DNA of 64,000 nucleotides, from contig NC_053185.1 of the NCBI RefSeq assembly GCF_905163445.1, forward strand, positions 11,364,001 to 11,428,000, read 5' to 3'. The DNA comes from Pararge aegeria (Eukaryota > Arthropoda > Insecta > Lepidoptera > Nymphalidae). Of the stretch, positions 36,201-44,221 are shown in pieces. The position numbers and the translations under genes are program-made. The notes below the pieces were generated by a model, which saw only the letters and a list, made by a program, of their open reading frames with translations, was not told the DNA's origin and ran no database searches. Each line of letters opens with the position of its first letter. Positions within the stretch are counted from its first letter, which is position 1.

Positions 36201-36962
36201 CTACGCTACGCGACGCGTACTTAATAAAGTGACAGGAGTCACATGATTTTAATTTTGCATGTGATGTGAGGGCTGTACCTATTTGATTTCTTTCAGTAAT
36301 AACTATGAAACTCAAAAACTATTAGGTTTTCGGTTTCACAGATAATTCTCAGAGATAGTACATAATTTACCTCTAAAGCCTGTGAAGTATTATTTCCGTT
36401 TTCATTTAAACGTTGTGTAAATAGCGGACTTATTAATTTTGTTACTTTTAAATTCTCAATATCGTCTGGTCTGGTTTGGTAGATGGGTTAGGCCGTGGTA
36501 CCATCCTACCAACAAAGACACCCAAGACACCCAGCGACTTAGCGTTCCAGTACGATGCCGCGTAGAAACCGAATAGAGGTAGGTATAGGTTTAATATACC
36601 TGTCATAACCCTAGTAGGTTAGCCCGTAACATCTTAGACTGCATCATCGCTTACTACCAGTTGAGATTGCAGTCGAGAGCTAGAAGTTTAAAAAAAAAAA
36701 AATTGGACTTACTTCCATAGTCAACGTCTTGCACTTTGTCATCCTTACAGTAACTTTGGAAATAAGGTAATATTTCAGAGAAACACTTATTTTCTGACCG
36801 ACACCAGCTGCATTGGGACAAGCGAAGACAGTCTACGCATGACTTCTTGATATTACAAATCCAACTTTTGTCCAAGCTAAAGATATTCAGCTGTCGCGCT
36901 GTAATCACTGTGATGTATATCGAGAGAAAAAGACAAAAACTGAGACTAATATATCTACCCAT
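26362..36962 (-). CDS. small secreted integrin-beta-like protein (PSI + I-EGF), three exons
   Basis: Exons 36962-36713, 34520-34354 and 26487-26362 join in phase (1, then 0) and give 180 residues. Residues 1-22 form a signal peptide (SLSFCLFLSIYITVITA). Residues about 34-75 form a cysteine-rich PSI domain (CVDCLRLSQCSWC). Exon 2 is an integrin-type EGF module (CSGRGTCVCGRCFC). Exon 3 resembles the start of the next module (YCEYDNFSC) and then stops. Normal integrin beta chains have a hybrid and I-like domain between PSI and EGF and a membrane anchor after the EGF repeats; here all are absent. It may be secreted as a decoy or matrix protein, or be a remnant of a beta gene. Intron 2 is about 7.9 kb because it contains an LTR retrotransposon in antisense orientation. 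Exons rest on splice sites and phase, not transcripts. Confidence 0.72.
26640..26795 (-). repeat. GAT-tailed interspersed repeat, 5' part
   Basis: TTTCTCACGATATCTTCCTT, CACATAACTCTGAAATGAT and the head CGGGGAACGAACTCGG match the minus orientation of the family. It lies in intron 2 of the integrin-like gene. Confidence 0.5.
27220..27317. repeat. (TA)n microsatellite, target of the LTR element
   Basis: Nearly pure TA/TAA repeats. The 5' LTR begins directly after it, and the 3' LTR is followed by another TATATA run (34,274-34,292), so the element split an AT microsatellite. The target-site duplication cannot be separated from the repeat. Confidence 0.85.
27809..27840 (+). promoter_or_regulatory. 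LTR core promoter: TATA-like box and initiator
   Basis: TTATTTAAG at 27,809-27,817 is followed about 20-25 bp later by GAGCTCAGAC, with an initiator-like TCAGAC. Transcription probably starts near 27,835, which would mark the U3/R border. The same sequence recurs in the 3' LTR. Confidence 0.55.
27866..28006 (+). other. putative 141-bp intron inside the LTR leader
   Basis: Donor GTGAGG at 27,866 and acceptor TTTTTTATTTACAG ending at 28,006, with a pyrimidine-rich tract and insect-intron size. It precedes the gag ATG. Splicing is predicted only. Because both LTRs keep it, packaged RNA must be unspliced, or the sites are not used. Confidence 0.4.
28115..32422 (+). CDS. gag-pol polyprotein of the Ty3/gypsy element, 1,435 aa, intact
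   Basis: A single frame runs from ATG at 28,115, in the 5' LTR, to TAG at 32,420. Gag comes first, with two CCHC knuckles (CSFCNKLGHVWQNC from residue 304, CSFCAKPGHTFDTC from 348). The aspartic protease motif DSGA starts at residue 400. Reverse transcriptase has YIDDV at 719-723. RNase H has HTDASCLGFG from 866. Integrase follows with a zinc motif (HTALKH ... CVVC) and catalytic D1129, D1187 and E1222. There is no frameshift between gag and pol, so it probably relies on protease cleavage of a single product. The next in-frame ATG (codon 6, 28,130) also lies in the LTR. The first ATG past the primer site is at codon 93, so initiation inside the LTR is likely. Confidence 0.95.
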   Translation: MNKDNMADGSKGVSGHDLFKNSDSNQTPTSEVGSLLRSLSAGHDVTDPDIIIGPSSADVSSAVTPQQISQTSPTDPVALPSIGNVIPPQFFLQMMTMMQSMSDRLLQKPSERVKITDIFLPSFDPDGSVGVREWCNHISTAVSTYKLTDYDIRMKVNSLLKGRARIWADNWLVTTSTWDELRETIITTFEPENRYSRDILKFREHIYSPNKNISEFLSEGWLLWRRVTKDKLDNSDAVEAVIGMVSDERLRIELMNVRAKTVPELISVASSIRTKRPNMPPPHSNTPPQKRARFSQDHRNIPQCSFCNKLGHVWQNCRNRNESSHQIKQPIPSSSTAPTTAVNVSKYCSFCAKPGHTFDTCFRREKQVASNVNSITNDNKGKLNTMRMHVGKMEIDTVFDSGAECSVMRETVAKKIPGRRQQVVNYLRGLGPVPVISTNTLKTVCTINNINVEILFHVLPDFEMTTNVLIGSDLLSNTGLSVIITLNTATLVSQPQIMHVRSNSSIFSNLNHGLSDQSEIDQLLSLLNRYSYIFTNGFAKTRVNTGQLEIRLKNPDKYVERKPYRLTPIERQKVKSIVLELIENHIVRESKSPYSSPIILVKKKNGDDRLCVDYRELNSNTIRDHYPLPLIGDQIDQLAGGKYFHTLDMASGFHQIPISPESIEKTAFITPDGLYEYLTMPFGLCNAPSVYQRCINRALGQLLNPGSAHNGIDSIAQVYIDDVISKSYDFPSGLTYLERIFIALRDSGFSINVEKCSFFKRSIEYLGNIIEDGKVHPSPKKVDALLKAPIPTSVKQVRQFNGLAGYFRRFIPDFARIMVPLYNLTKQGVKWSWTNDHEEVRQKVIHHLTSSPVLTIFREGEPIELHTDASCLGFGAVLVQVINGRQHVVAYFSMRTTDIESRYHSYELETLAVVRAIKHFRHYLYGRKFKVITDCNALKASEHKKDLLPRIHRWWAYLQNFEFEIEYRKGERMQHADFFSRNPNSFTVNVMTRNLEWLVVEQHRDPQLRPIIDALHNGEAVPGYVLEGNALKYVRTDQVLGAQKLTMVPKSFQWSLINTFHTALKHVGWEKTLGKIKETYYFDKMNTIIREFVDNCVVCRISKQSSGATQVQLHSIPKPTVPFEVIHMDITGKLGTPQDQEYVVVTIDAYTKYVLLRYANDKSQHSALGALKQVIHLFGAPKQVVVDGGREFLGEYKNYCDKYGIEIHSIAPGISRANGQVERMMATLKNGLIMIKNYEVAEWHTALESLQLAFNCTVHKTTGIAPLTLLTRRQNCVPPELLNLVDFDNQIIDFETIQRRIQQRMVEAAGKDKERFERGRAKIQRFQRGDFVLIKNNPRNQTSLDPKFSMPYEIHRVLDNDRYLVKKVIGHHGRPRKVAHDQLRRAPQPGYSSERLMTVSPSNELESVQIEAQPNEQETSPSTRPAEANDSSQDD
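28117..28122 (+). promoter_or_regulatory. AATAAA signal overlapping the gag start codon
   Basis: The gag start reads ATGAATAAAGAC, so the polyadenylation hexamer spans bases from codons 1 to 3. The copy in the 3' LTR (about 34,189) would terminate the transcript. The 5' copy must be bypassed. Confidence 0.6.
28202..28214 (+). promoter_or_regulatory. putative primer-binding site, tRNA-Leu type
   Basis: TCAGAAGTGGGAT follows the LTR directly. From memory it is complementary to the acceptor/T-stem end of an insect tRNA-Leu, displaced about 5 nt from the CCA end. It lies within the gag coding frame. Confidence 0.5.
32423..33389 (+). other. 3' untranslated region of the LTR element, no envelope gene
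   Basis: 967 bp between the pol stop and the 3' LTR. It contains an A18-19 run at 32,526, an eight-copy tandem repeat and no long frame. I find no clear polypurine tract next to the 3' LTR (sequence there is CACATCAGTATGGCCG). Confidence 0.7.
32721..32996 (+). repeat. eight tandem units of 34-37 bp in the element's 3' region
   Basis: The core AACAACCCTACTGTTGGGCA is invariant in eight units, separated by AATAATAATAAAAG or AATATTACTAAAAG spacers. CCTACTGTTGGGCA repeats are a frequent expansion in LTR-element 3' regions. Without spacers of unique sequence this is not a CRISPR. Confidence 0.92.
33390..34273 (+). repeat. 3' long terminal repeat
   Basis: 884 bp, one substitution from the 5' LTR. 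It ends ACTCCGACA followed by the TA microsatellite. The right boundary is 81 bp from the 3' splice junction of exon 2 of the host gene (34,354). Confidence 0.93.
34745..34985 (+). repeat. interspersed repeat with GTGGGC/CATCAGGCGGGCC tail
   Basis: It contains GTAGAACCGCCTTGTACTTC, TACCGCTATAACTTTAGGCG and the tail TTCCACTTACCATCAGGCGG, a common lepidopteran repeat end. A related, more diverged segment lies at about 2580-2790. It is in intron 1 of the integrin-like gene. Confidence 0.55.
35553..36417 (+). mobile_element. MITE family A, copy 3, interrupted by another element
   Basis: The left end is TA-CAACGTGTAA at 35,553 and the right end TTAAACGTTG near 36,406. Interior segments match the other copies except for the inserted block at about 35,651-36,114. 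Length is 865 bp instead of 335-376. Confidence 0.8.
35651..36114. mobile_element. unclassified element nested in MITE copy 3
   Basis: The host MITE sequence GCATATT ... TTATTCCATACAAACG is split. The insert has inverted segments ACGTGACAACG / CGTTGTCACGT and ATTGGTTTGCC / GGCAACCAAT. It also has two copies of GGCACGCGTCCCT.  No open frame. Confidence 0.65.
36477..36680 (+). repeat. SINE body and tail (no tRNA head seen)
   Basis: GGTACCATCCTACCAACAAA, TTAGCGTTCCAGTACGATGC, ATCTTAGACTGCATCATCGC and TTGAGATTGCAGTCGAGAGC. It is the same family as 58,750-59,025 and ends 33 bp before the exon 1 donor of the integrin-like gene. Confidence 0.6.
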
Positions 36963-37144
36963 TATTTTTGTTATAATTAAAGATGAATCTAAAACCGTCT
37001 TACTTGGTAAGTTTAACTTGATAACTGCTTAGCCATGACTTAATTATTTATCACTAATGATAACCTTTAGTCGAATCTATGTAATTACGCAAACGCGATT
37101 TGATCCCCTGCCTGCCTGCCTGCCATGATTGAGTGAGAACGCTC

Positions 37145-37235
37145 GTCGATCTGCCTGGCGTAGTGGTGATAGGTCCCGGGTTCGATCTCGGCCTGTATAC
37201 GTGAATTACATAGGATGCTCCGTACTCCAGCCATT
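37145..37235 (+). repeat. tRNA-like SINE head
   Basis: CTGCCTGGCGTAGTGGTGAT (A box) and CCCGGGTTCGATCTCGGC (B box) lie too close for a real tRNA. The continuation TGTATACGTGAATTACATAG is SINE body. Confidence 0.5.
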
Positions 37236-37279
37236 ATAATTCAAAGATTATTTTTATTATAAATCATAATGGGATATAT

Positions 37280-37549
37280 TTAGAGCTTAATATTGTTACA
37301 TTGAATATATTTACATACAAATTCTACATAGCGACTAAAAACAAGCATAAGAAAACTTTGGACATTTAATGGACGGGGAATATTAGGAGAAAGGACGTCG
37401 TAAAGCTTATGAAGGAGTTTCGGGCAGGAAAACAAAATATGAGCGACCGATCCTTCGTCAAGACCACAGTCACATATGGATACATCTCCATTACATACAT
37501 ATAAAGTTACAAACATACAAACAGTGAGCTTAAAATAGTAACATACCAA
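37280..37549 (-). repeat. LINE C-terminal fragment with zinc-knuckle-like motif
   Basis: The minus strand reads ICDCGLDEGSVAHILFSCPK, the Cys/His motif that ends the pol protein of several insect LINE groups, with decayed flanks. It is unrelated to the LINE at 22,861. Confidence 0.6.
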
Positions 37550-37982
37550 CTAAATTAATGCATACAAACCTCGTCAACATAGGCACAAACGATAGTAACA
37601 TAGTTTAATAAATGAAGGCTTAGGCAATGAGACCTCATCCTCATTCAAACAAATAAGTAGGTACCTTACAATTAGATCCTGAATCTAAGTAGCATTCGAA
37701 TGCCCAATCAAACAAAGTAAACTAACTAAAATCCAGTAGTAAAATCTTTAAGCTAAAATGTAATACTTAAACTTATCTTAGTTTTATGCCAAATTGTAAT
37801 ATTTTTTGAAAGGCCTTAAAGGTCTTGAATTCATGGCCGTAAAATAAATTAAAAAAAAAAAGCAGTAAAATCAAATTATCAAAACATCGTGTTTTGACGT
37901 TGACGTGAGACTATTGATTTATTTTATACGTATTTGTGAGCTTACTGCGCTGTAAACTCAATTTTTTAGGTACTCATTTAAA

Positions 37983-39552
37983 ATGGAAAACTATTTCAAA
38001 GGCAAAAATGTTGAAGAAGAATTGGAAAGAAGTAAAATACCTATCCAAGATATACCTGATAATTTCCTTTGGATGCAAGTATGATTGGATTTGATTCAAA
38101 ACAAATTTTTAAGCAAAAAAGGCATGATTATCCAAACAAGAATGTGTTGCTTGAAATTGTGATTTAATTTAAATATGTTCTTTGCTTCCTGCAAAACATT
38201 TTTTTTAGGTTAAAGGCGGCAGTAAGATGAATAATTTATTAAATCATGTTGAGGGTATACTTCAAGATAAGGCAGCGTCGGCTGTAGTATGGAGTGGAGC
38301 AGGTGTTGCCATTCCTAAGGCTATATCTTGTGCAGAAATTATAAAGAGACAGTTTACTATTCAATATCAAGTGACAAAACTTACATTTAAAAGGTAATTA
38401 TAATACAGTTGCTATTGCAGTGATAAAGAGGCATATACTCATTTCAGCAACCCAATGGTGGTTTATGAACTGCAGTTTTGTTGGCAAAGCAAGTCTCAGG
38501 CAAAGATTGCCAGAGAGACGCAGGATCAAATCCTGTAGATTCCAAAATATTGTATGTATTTTTCAAAAATCTAAAGTTTAACTTGAATTTCAAAGTTTAA
38601 ACTGTTGTGAGCATTATTTGTTTAACATGAAAATATTTTGTTACAAGTATGCCCCACTGTGTATAAACTAATTACAAGCTCTTGATTATTATAAGCTTGT
38701 TGTCTGCAAAGCAAAGAAGAAATCGCTATGAAGCAATAAGTCCGTAAATTGTATACATTGTTTTTTGTACTTTTTGTGGTGTGCAATAAAAGTATATTCA
38801 TTCATTAATTCATTAATTCAAAGCACCATGCTAACAAACTCATAATCACGGGTCTCCTCTCAGAATAACAAGAGACAAGGCTGTAGTCGGTGATAAAAGC
38901 CAAATGCACATAGGTATCTCATGATGTGTTTTAATTCACCACTAAACAAACTGATATTTAATAGATTAAAACACATATCTCTAAAGTTAGAAGTGTATGC
39001 CGGGGTTCTTGCCATCATCACCTCATAAGAAGGCTGAATCCTCACCTAGGCTGTTTTTTTAACTAAGATATACCAATTCATTAATAAAAAAAAATATTTT
39101 TTACTACATCATTAAAAAAGTATCACATAGGAACTCAGTTTGTGCTATTTACTTTTAATAAAATTTTACAGCCCTAGGTTAATTTGTTTTTAGTGCCATA
39201 TAATATGGATCTGTTAATATAATTGAGTATTGCAGTGTTGAAGAATATTGGGAGCCAAAAGTAGATGGACTTGAAACTATTGTCGTAAAACGGCAAATAC
39301 CAGTCATTCACATACTACTGTCAACTGAAGAAATATCACATACTAACCAGCTTGGGTAAGAGACATGAAAATAGTTACTCTTTTTTTCAATATGGATAAT
39401 TTAAATTAAACTTATTTGATGTATTTTCCAGGTACCAAAGTTCACACAAGAAAAAATTTTGGGAAAAAGAGTCAAATAGCAACAACTCTAAACAACCATC
39501 AAATAAAGTAAAAAAACCATTTAAACAAAAGAAAGCTCCAATACAGGCGTAA
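37983..39552 (+). CDS. RPP25: RNase P/MRP protein subunit p25-like (Alba domain)
   Basis: Exons 37983-38078, 38209-38393, 39236-39355 and 39432-39552 splice in phase to 173 residues. The N-terminal half is an Alba fold with the signature GSKMNNLLNHVEGIL followed by VVWSGAGVAIPKAISCAEII, which matches RPP25/RPP25L. These are RNA-binding subunits of nuclear RNase P and RNase MRP that process tRNA and rRNA precursors. The C-terminus is Lys/Asn/Ser-rich (KKPFKQKKAP), as expected for RNA contact. The start is the first ATG after an AT-rich leader (TTAAAATGG). It converges with MOB4. The name is secure to the RPP25/RPP25L pair, not to either one. Confidence 0.88.
38690..38825 (+). repeat. LINE-type 3' tail
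   Basis: GAAATCGCTATGAAGCAATA, TTTTTGTGGTGTGCAATAAA and an ATTCATTC microsatellite end. It matches 61,485-61,570 (-). It lies in intron 2 of the RPP25-like gene. Confidence 0.65.
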
Positions 39553-40408
39553 TTAATTTGTATCTGATGTTTTACTAAAAATTCACTTTAGCCAACCTCG
39601 GGACATACATGTAACATAATTTTACCATCAAAATTTGTCATTGAACAAAATTAGTAATCTTCTTTAATTTGTTCATAATAGTAAAAATCGCGGTATCATG
39701 GTACAAAATTGGATTCTAGTGTTCTCCTTTGAAAACACTCATCTGGCACATACAGAACTTATTGCTTACTATAATTGCACTTAGGGATAAACAGTTTAAA
39801 GAATACAGTTGTATTTAGAGTCAGAACACATAGTTTATTTAAGTTCCATTATTATACTTAATTACTATTTATAACAAATAGGACTGAATATTAAAAAAGT
39901 GTGTTAAACAGATCTCTCAAAAGGTATTATCTTGTCACATTAAAAATATTGGGGTTATTACCATTGGACTGTGTAATATAATATCAAATTCAGCAACATA
40001 ATTGAAAAAAAAAACATTTTATGAATGCATTTTGATTCCAATATAAAAAATCACTCTTAGTGCCTTATAGTGATTTATGAGCACATTGCAATATTGGCTT
40101 AATACATAGTACAACAAGCCTAAAACTGCATTCATAACTTGTTTTTTATTGCAATTTATCTTCTTGTTGGTAATGGGATGATGACAGTTGCCAGTAGTGC
40201 AAATTTAGCTCCAAGACAATAATATAACCTTAGTTAAAAAAATATTCTAAACCTGAACCTGGTTTACCTATTACAGGTAATTGTAAGGTTAGATAGTAAT
40301 TGCTGTGTAAAAACTTACTAGCTTGTCTAATATAGGTTTAGAATAAATAATCAGACTAGTCAATACTGGGCGTATGCTAGGGAAGTACAGGAAATTAGTA
40401 TTGCTGAA
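39553..40408. other. intergenic between convergent RPP25 and MOB4
   Basis: AT-rich 3' UTR-like sequence of both genes. I see no open frame or recognisable repeat. Confidence 0.6.
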
Positions 40409-41762
40409 TCAAGCTTCCGATTCGCCTACAGGTTGGGTTATAGGTGTTTCATCATCCAACTTTGGCAGTATTAAAATTTCCTTTGATATTATAGAGTATT
40501 TTGTCACAAAATATGTAAATCTTTTACATAAATGGGTCTCCTTCTCAAAAGAATCAAATATTGCTCGGTGATGAAAATATGCATGAGAAAAGATTCTGTA
40601 GACTCTTCTACAAACTGATCCCAGCTTTGCTACTGAAGACTCCTTTATGCTCACCCTGAAACATACATATTTAAAAAAAAAATCATTCACTGTGCATCCA
40701 TATTACAAAAAGCAATTCCTCAAAGTTATGATTTCAAGGAAGTTTCAAAATTCTGTGTAGCTACATAACTAGATTTATTATCAGGAATGGAACTTTTTTT
40801 AATAAGACTGGGATAAACTAGAGTTCCTGTTAGAAACAATATTTAAAATATGCACACTGATAGGGATGCTAAGGTATCTTGCCACATGGTGGAGCATGCT
40901 TGCCAAGAATATGCCTATTCACTGTTGATTAGGAGGAACTCATTCTATAGGTGGAGGGCAGGGCAGTCTTATAGGTAACAAGGCAAGGGGAGAAAATTTT
41001 ACCTGCTTGGAAAATATTTGTTGCTATTTAGTAAACAGGCAGCTCCATCCAGAGTGTGCCTGGTATAATCAATAGCAGGACATTCTTTAGGTGTTTTATG
41101 TGCAGCACAAAGGAATATCCATTGTTCCGTTGCAGTCATCTGAGTGCATAATTCAGGTTTACATTCACTTTGTAATCTTACAGCTAAGCCATTTAACTCC
41201 ATGCAAAACTGTCTGGAAATTAAAAAAAACTTTAATTTTCAAAAATTCTGCTTACATATAAATTTAAGGCTAATGATAATAACATTTGTAAAATTGAACC
41301 TGAAGATGGGGGTGTGTAAGATCAATTTCCTAACTTCAGCATTGACTTGACTAAGAATTTCTCAAAAAGGAAATAATTATACCTAAAACCTATTAGTACT
41401 TATTGTAAATGCGAAAGAGACTTTAATATTTTTTCCTTTAGCGTTAGGTACCTCAAATGTTCATATTTCCACACTCCTTCGTCCTGAGCCTCAGGCATTT
41501 TGAGAATTGCTTCTAAGTTTGCAGGATCACGTCTTATCGTCTGTTGAATAAACTGCTGAACTGCCAAAGTGCTGTCCATTTCTTCAAATGGCTCATCAGG
41601 CCAGCGACAAAAATCCTGTAAATGTAATTGTTTCCTGTTAGAACTTATAACCACCGAGTTGTATAGGAACAAAACTTTTCAAAACGACGTTGTTATTGAT
41701 AAAACCTTTGCTTTTGAGCCAGGGCGATTACGCCTAAGGAGGATTTGGACCCCATCAGCCAT
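40409..41762 (-). CDS. MOB4: MOB kinase activator 4 (phocein)
   Basis: Exons 41762-41706, 41615-41452, 41212-41003 and 40655-40409 join in phase and give 225 residues, the exact length of human MOB4, with very high similarity (LRRNRPGSKA, DEGVWKYEHLR, QMTATEQWIFLCAAHKTPKE). The Mob fold's zinc ligands are visible as CKPELC and HAYFHH. MOB4 is the Mob subunit of the STRIPAK phosphatase-kinase complex and acts in vesicle traffic and Hippo signalling. It begins MADGVQ, matching the human start after its first two residues. It is followed downstream by convergent RPP25, and HSPA14 lies upstream in the same direction. Confidence 0.97.
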
Positions 41763-42799
41763 TTTACAGCTACACAACCAACTTTATCCTAAACAGTTTT
41801 TCTTAGATCCTTAGCCTGATATAGCATAGATTGTCCATTTAGCGTTAAATAACTAATATTTCCCACAATAAGAATAGGTATATAGTTGAAATTAACAAAA
41901 TCAAATCGATAACAGCAGAGTAGCAACCAGTGATCAAAGACTATAAGACTACACATAGAGTATAGACGAAAATATTGGATTGGATGAGGGTTCAAGTCCT
42001 TTTGAGGATGTCAACAGATTATTCTACAGTCTGTCCCTTAGTTGTACCAGAATATTAAATAATAAATTAAAAAAAAAACAGTTGAGATTTGTATGAAAAT
42101 AATTAGTTTTTAGATTTCATGAAATTTTAAATTTTAAAGAAATGAAAAGTCTGGTCTATAAGTCATCGTATCGGTCGGTCAAGACATGACAATGACAAAT
42201 ATAAAAATTATTACAAAGTAACAAAAAATATAAGCCGTCAAGATTGAAAAATCAGATCGTATTCGTTTGAGAACTCTTCACTGACCTAATACTGAATTGT
42301 TAAAGTGTATTGAATTATAGTTCGCCATATTATAGTATATAATAAAGCTAGTATTATTAGGTGTGAGAGGTCAGAGGTTTCTCGCCGAATAAAACACCTA
42401 TTTTAAATTTTGAAATGAACTCCAATTTCGTGAGATCAAAATATAGAGCATGGAATCAAATCAGCCTACCAGAACTTCACAGTCCCTAGTCTGGCCCTAG
42501 TGTTTTTGTCTTGCAATCTTACCTACTGGTAAGTGATGATGCAGTTTAAGATGGTTACGAGCTAACAGCGACACCAACAATCGCAATATGGGCCATTCTA
42601 AAGTGATGGTTTTTATTTTTTTCAATCATCATGGGAGAGCTGATAGTCAGACAAAAGAATATGTTTTTGTTTTCTTCTAATGTGGCTATTTGAAATAATA
42701 TACATATACCTAAAATGCCAGTTGGTTAAAAAAACTACTAAAGATTGGAGTTATAAAAAACAATTTATTTATCAATTAAATGCAATTTCAATTTCTAAA
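41763..42799. other. intergenic upstream of MOB4, downstream of HSPA14
   Basis: Probable MOB4 promoter region. A short minus-strand SINE tail (CTTACCTACTGGTAAGTGATGATGCAG) lies at about 42,515-42,565. Nothing else recognisable. Confidence 0.5.
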
Positions 42800-44221
42800 T
42801 TATTCAACCTGTAGTAAGATATTTTCTGGTTGTAATGTGGCCTTTAACTTAAAGGGCTTGCTTAAGTTTTCTACATTAAAAATCTCTTCAGCAAACTTTG
42901 CATTGTCTGGATTATCATGAAGAGTGAAACTGACATCTTTTGCATCGTTTTCAACTTCAATGTTAAAAACATTATGAGCAAATGGAGGTGTTCCTTCTTT
43001 AAACAATTTTACTGTCTGATCCAAATACTTCAAATAAATATCCTTTCCTAGGAATTCAACTTCAGTACTAGTATCAGTTAAGGATAATTCAGGCAAATCC
43101 AATATCATTCCAGCTTGTTTAGCACAGCCAACAGCAATAACTTCATCAGGATTAATACCTGAGAGGACTTCAGCTTCTGGCAGCAAATTTGCTATTGCCG
43201 ACTGTAATTTAGGTATCTTCATGCTACCACCACATAGAACAATTTTAGTTATTTTCCCATCAAAATTCTCAATGACTTTTTTAGCAGGCTCTATGTATGA
43301 GGAAATCTTGGATGATATAATATTTTCGAACCTTGCTCTTGTCACATTTTGACTCCAATCAACACCATCCACTAGAGACTCAATATTGACATGTGCTGAA
43401 CTTAATGTCGACAGAACATGCTTACAGTTGTCAGCATGGTGTAACAATTTAGACATGGCTCTACGGCTTTCTTGAGGATCTAACTTCCATTTTTGTCTGA
43501 ATTCCTGTGCTATATAGTCAGCCAAGTCTTTTGTGAGACATTGTCCACCAAGATCGGCTCGGAAAATATTTTTCTCTACTGACATAAACCCACTTGATAC
43601 TTGGACAACAGATGCAGCGCAGGTGGATCCTCCAAGTCTATAAACAAGGACATTAACATCTTCTGGCAAATCTTCAATATTGTATGCTAATAAAGCAGCT
43701 GCTGGCTCGCTGATAACTTGTAAAACGTCAAATCCAGCTAACTCAGCACATTTTACTAATCGTTCTCTACTTGCACTGGACCAGTTTAACGGTGCAGCTA
43801 ATACAAGTTTTAGATCTCCTTCATTTTGTACGGAATGACTTGCAATGGTGTACAATTTGGCATAAATCTTTGTTGCTATGTTATCTGGATTGGAATAGAG
43901 CTTTGTTTCGGACGTTTCGAATTCGTACACTAGCTTATCATCATTTTGGACCCGACATGATGAAGTGCTCTCGACATAAGTGAGATCATCTTCACTAAAA
44001 TCATTGTTCATGAGACGTTTGTTGTGTTTTATAATGGACTTAGAAGAAGCTTGTCCAGACTTCGCTGGTAGACCAATCTCCCATTCGACACCATTTAAAG
44101 CAACAATAGCTGGTGTCACTCTGTCTCCCGCATCATTAGCTAATACCGATGCGGCACCATTGGCAAATACTGCTAAACAACCTGAATTATTACCTAAATG
44201 TATACCGTATGCGGTCGCCAT
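42800..44221 (-). CDS. HSPA14: heat shock protein 70 family member 14 (ribosome-associated Hsp70-like)
   Basis: Intronless frame of 473 residues from ATG at 44,221 (MATAYGIHLGNNSG); an in-frame ATG seven codons earlier (44,242) is less likely. The N-terminus VLANDAGDRVTPAIVAL and KIVLCGGSMKIPKLQ are the Hsp70 ATPase signatures in HSPA14 form. The length is like HSPA14 (about 509), which lacks most of the peptide-binding half of Hsp70. In mammals it pairs with the J-protein MPP11 at the ribosome (RAC). The usual Hsp70 phosphate-loop DLGTT is replaced by HLGNN, and the second phosphate motif reads YRLGGST, as in this diverged group. It is divergent from ITFG1 across about 0.9 kb. Confidence 0.95.
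   Translation of the reverse strand: MATAYGIHLGNNSGCLAVFANGAASVLANDAGDRVTPAIVALNGVEWEIGLPAKSGQASSKSIIKHNKRLMNNDFSEDDLTYVESTSSCRVQNDDKLVYEFETSETKLYSNPDNIATKIYAKLYTIASHSVQNEGDLKLVLAAPLNWSSASRERLVKCAELAGFDVLQVISEPAAALLAYNIEDLPEDVNVLVYRLGGSTCAASVVQVSSGFMSVEKNIFRADLGGQCLTKDLADYIAQEFRQKWKLDPQESRRAMSKLLHHADNCKHVLSTLSSAHVNIESLVDGVDWSQNVTRARFENIISSKISSYIEPAKKVIENFDGKITKIVLCGGSMKIPKLQSAIANLLPEAEVLSGINPDEVIAVGCAKQAGMILDLPELSLTDTSTEVEFLGKDIYLKYLDQTVKLFKEGTPPFAHNVFNIEVENDAKDVSFTLHDNPDNAKFAEEIFNVENLSKPFKLKATLQPENILLQVE

Noticed and set aside
37145..37215. Possible tRNA gene
   Set aside because: The A and B boxes are too close, with no anticodon arm. It is a SINE head.
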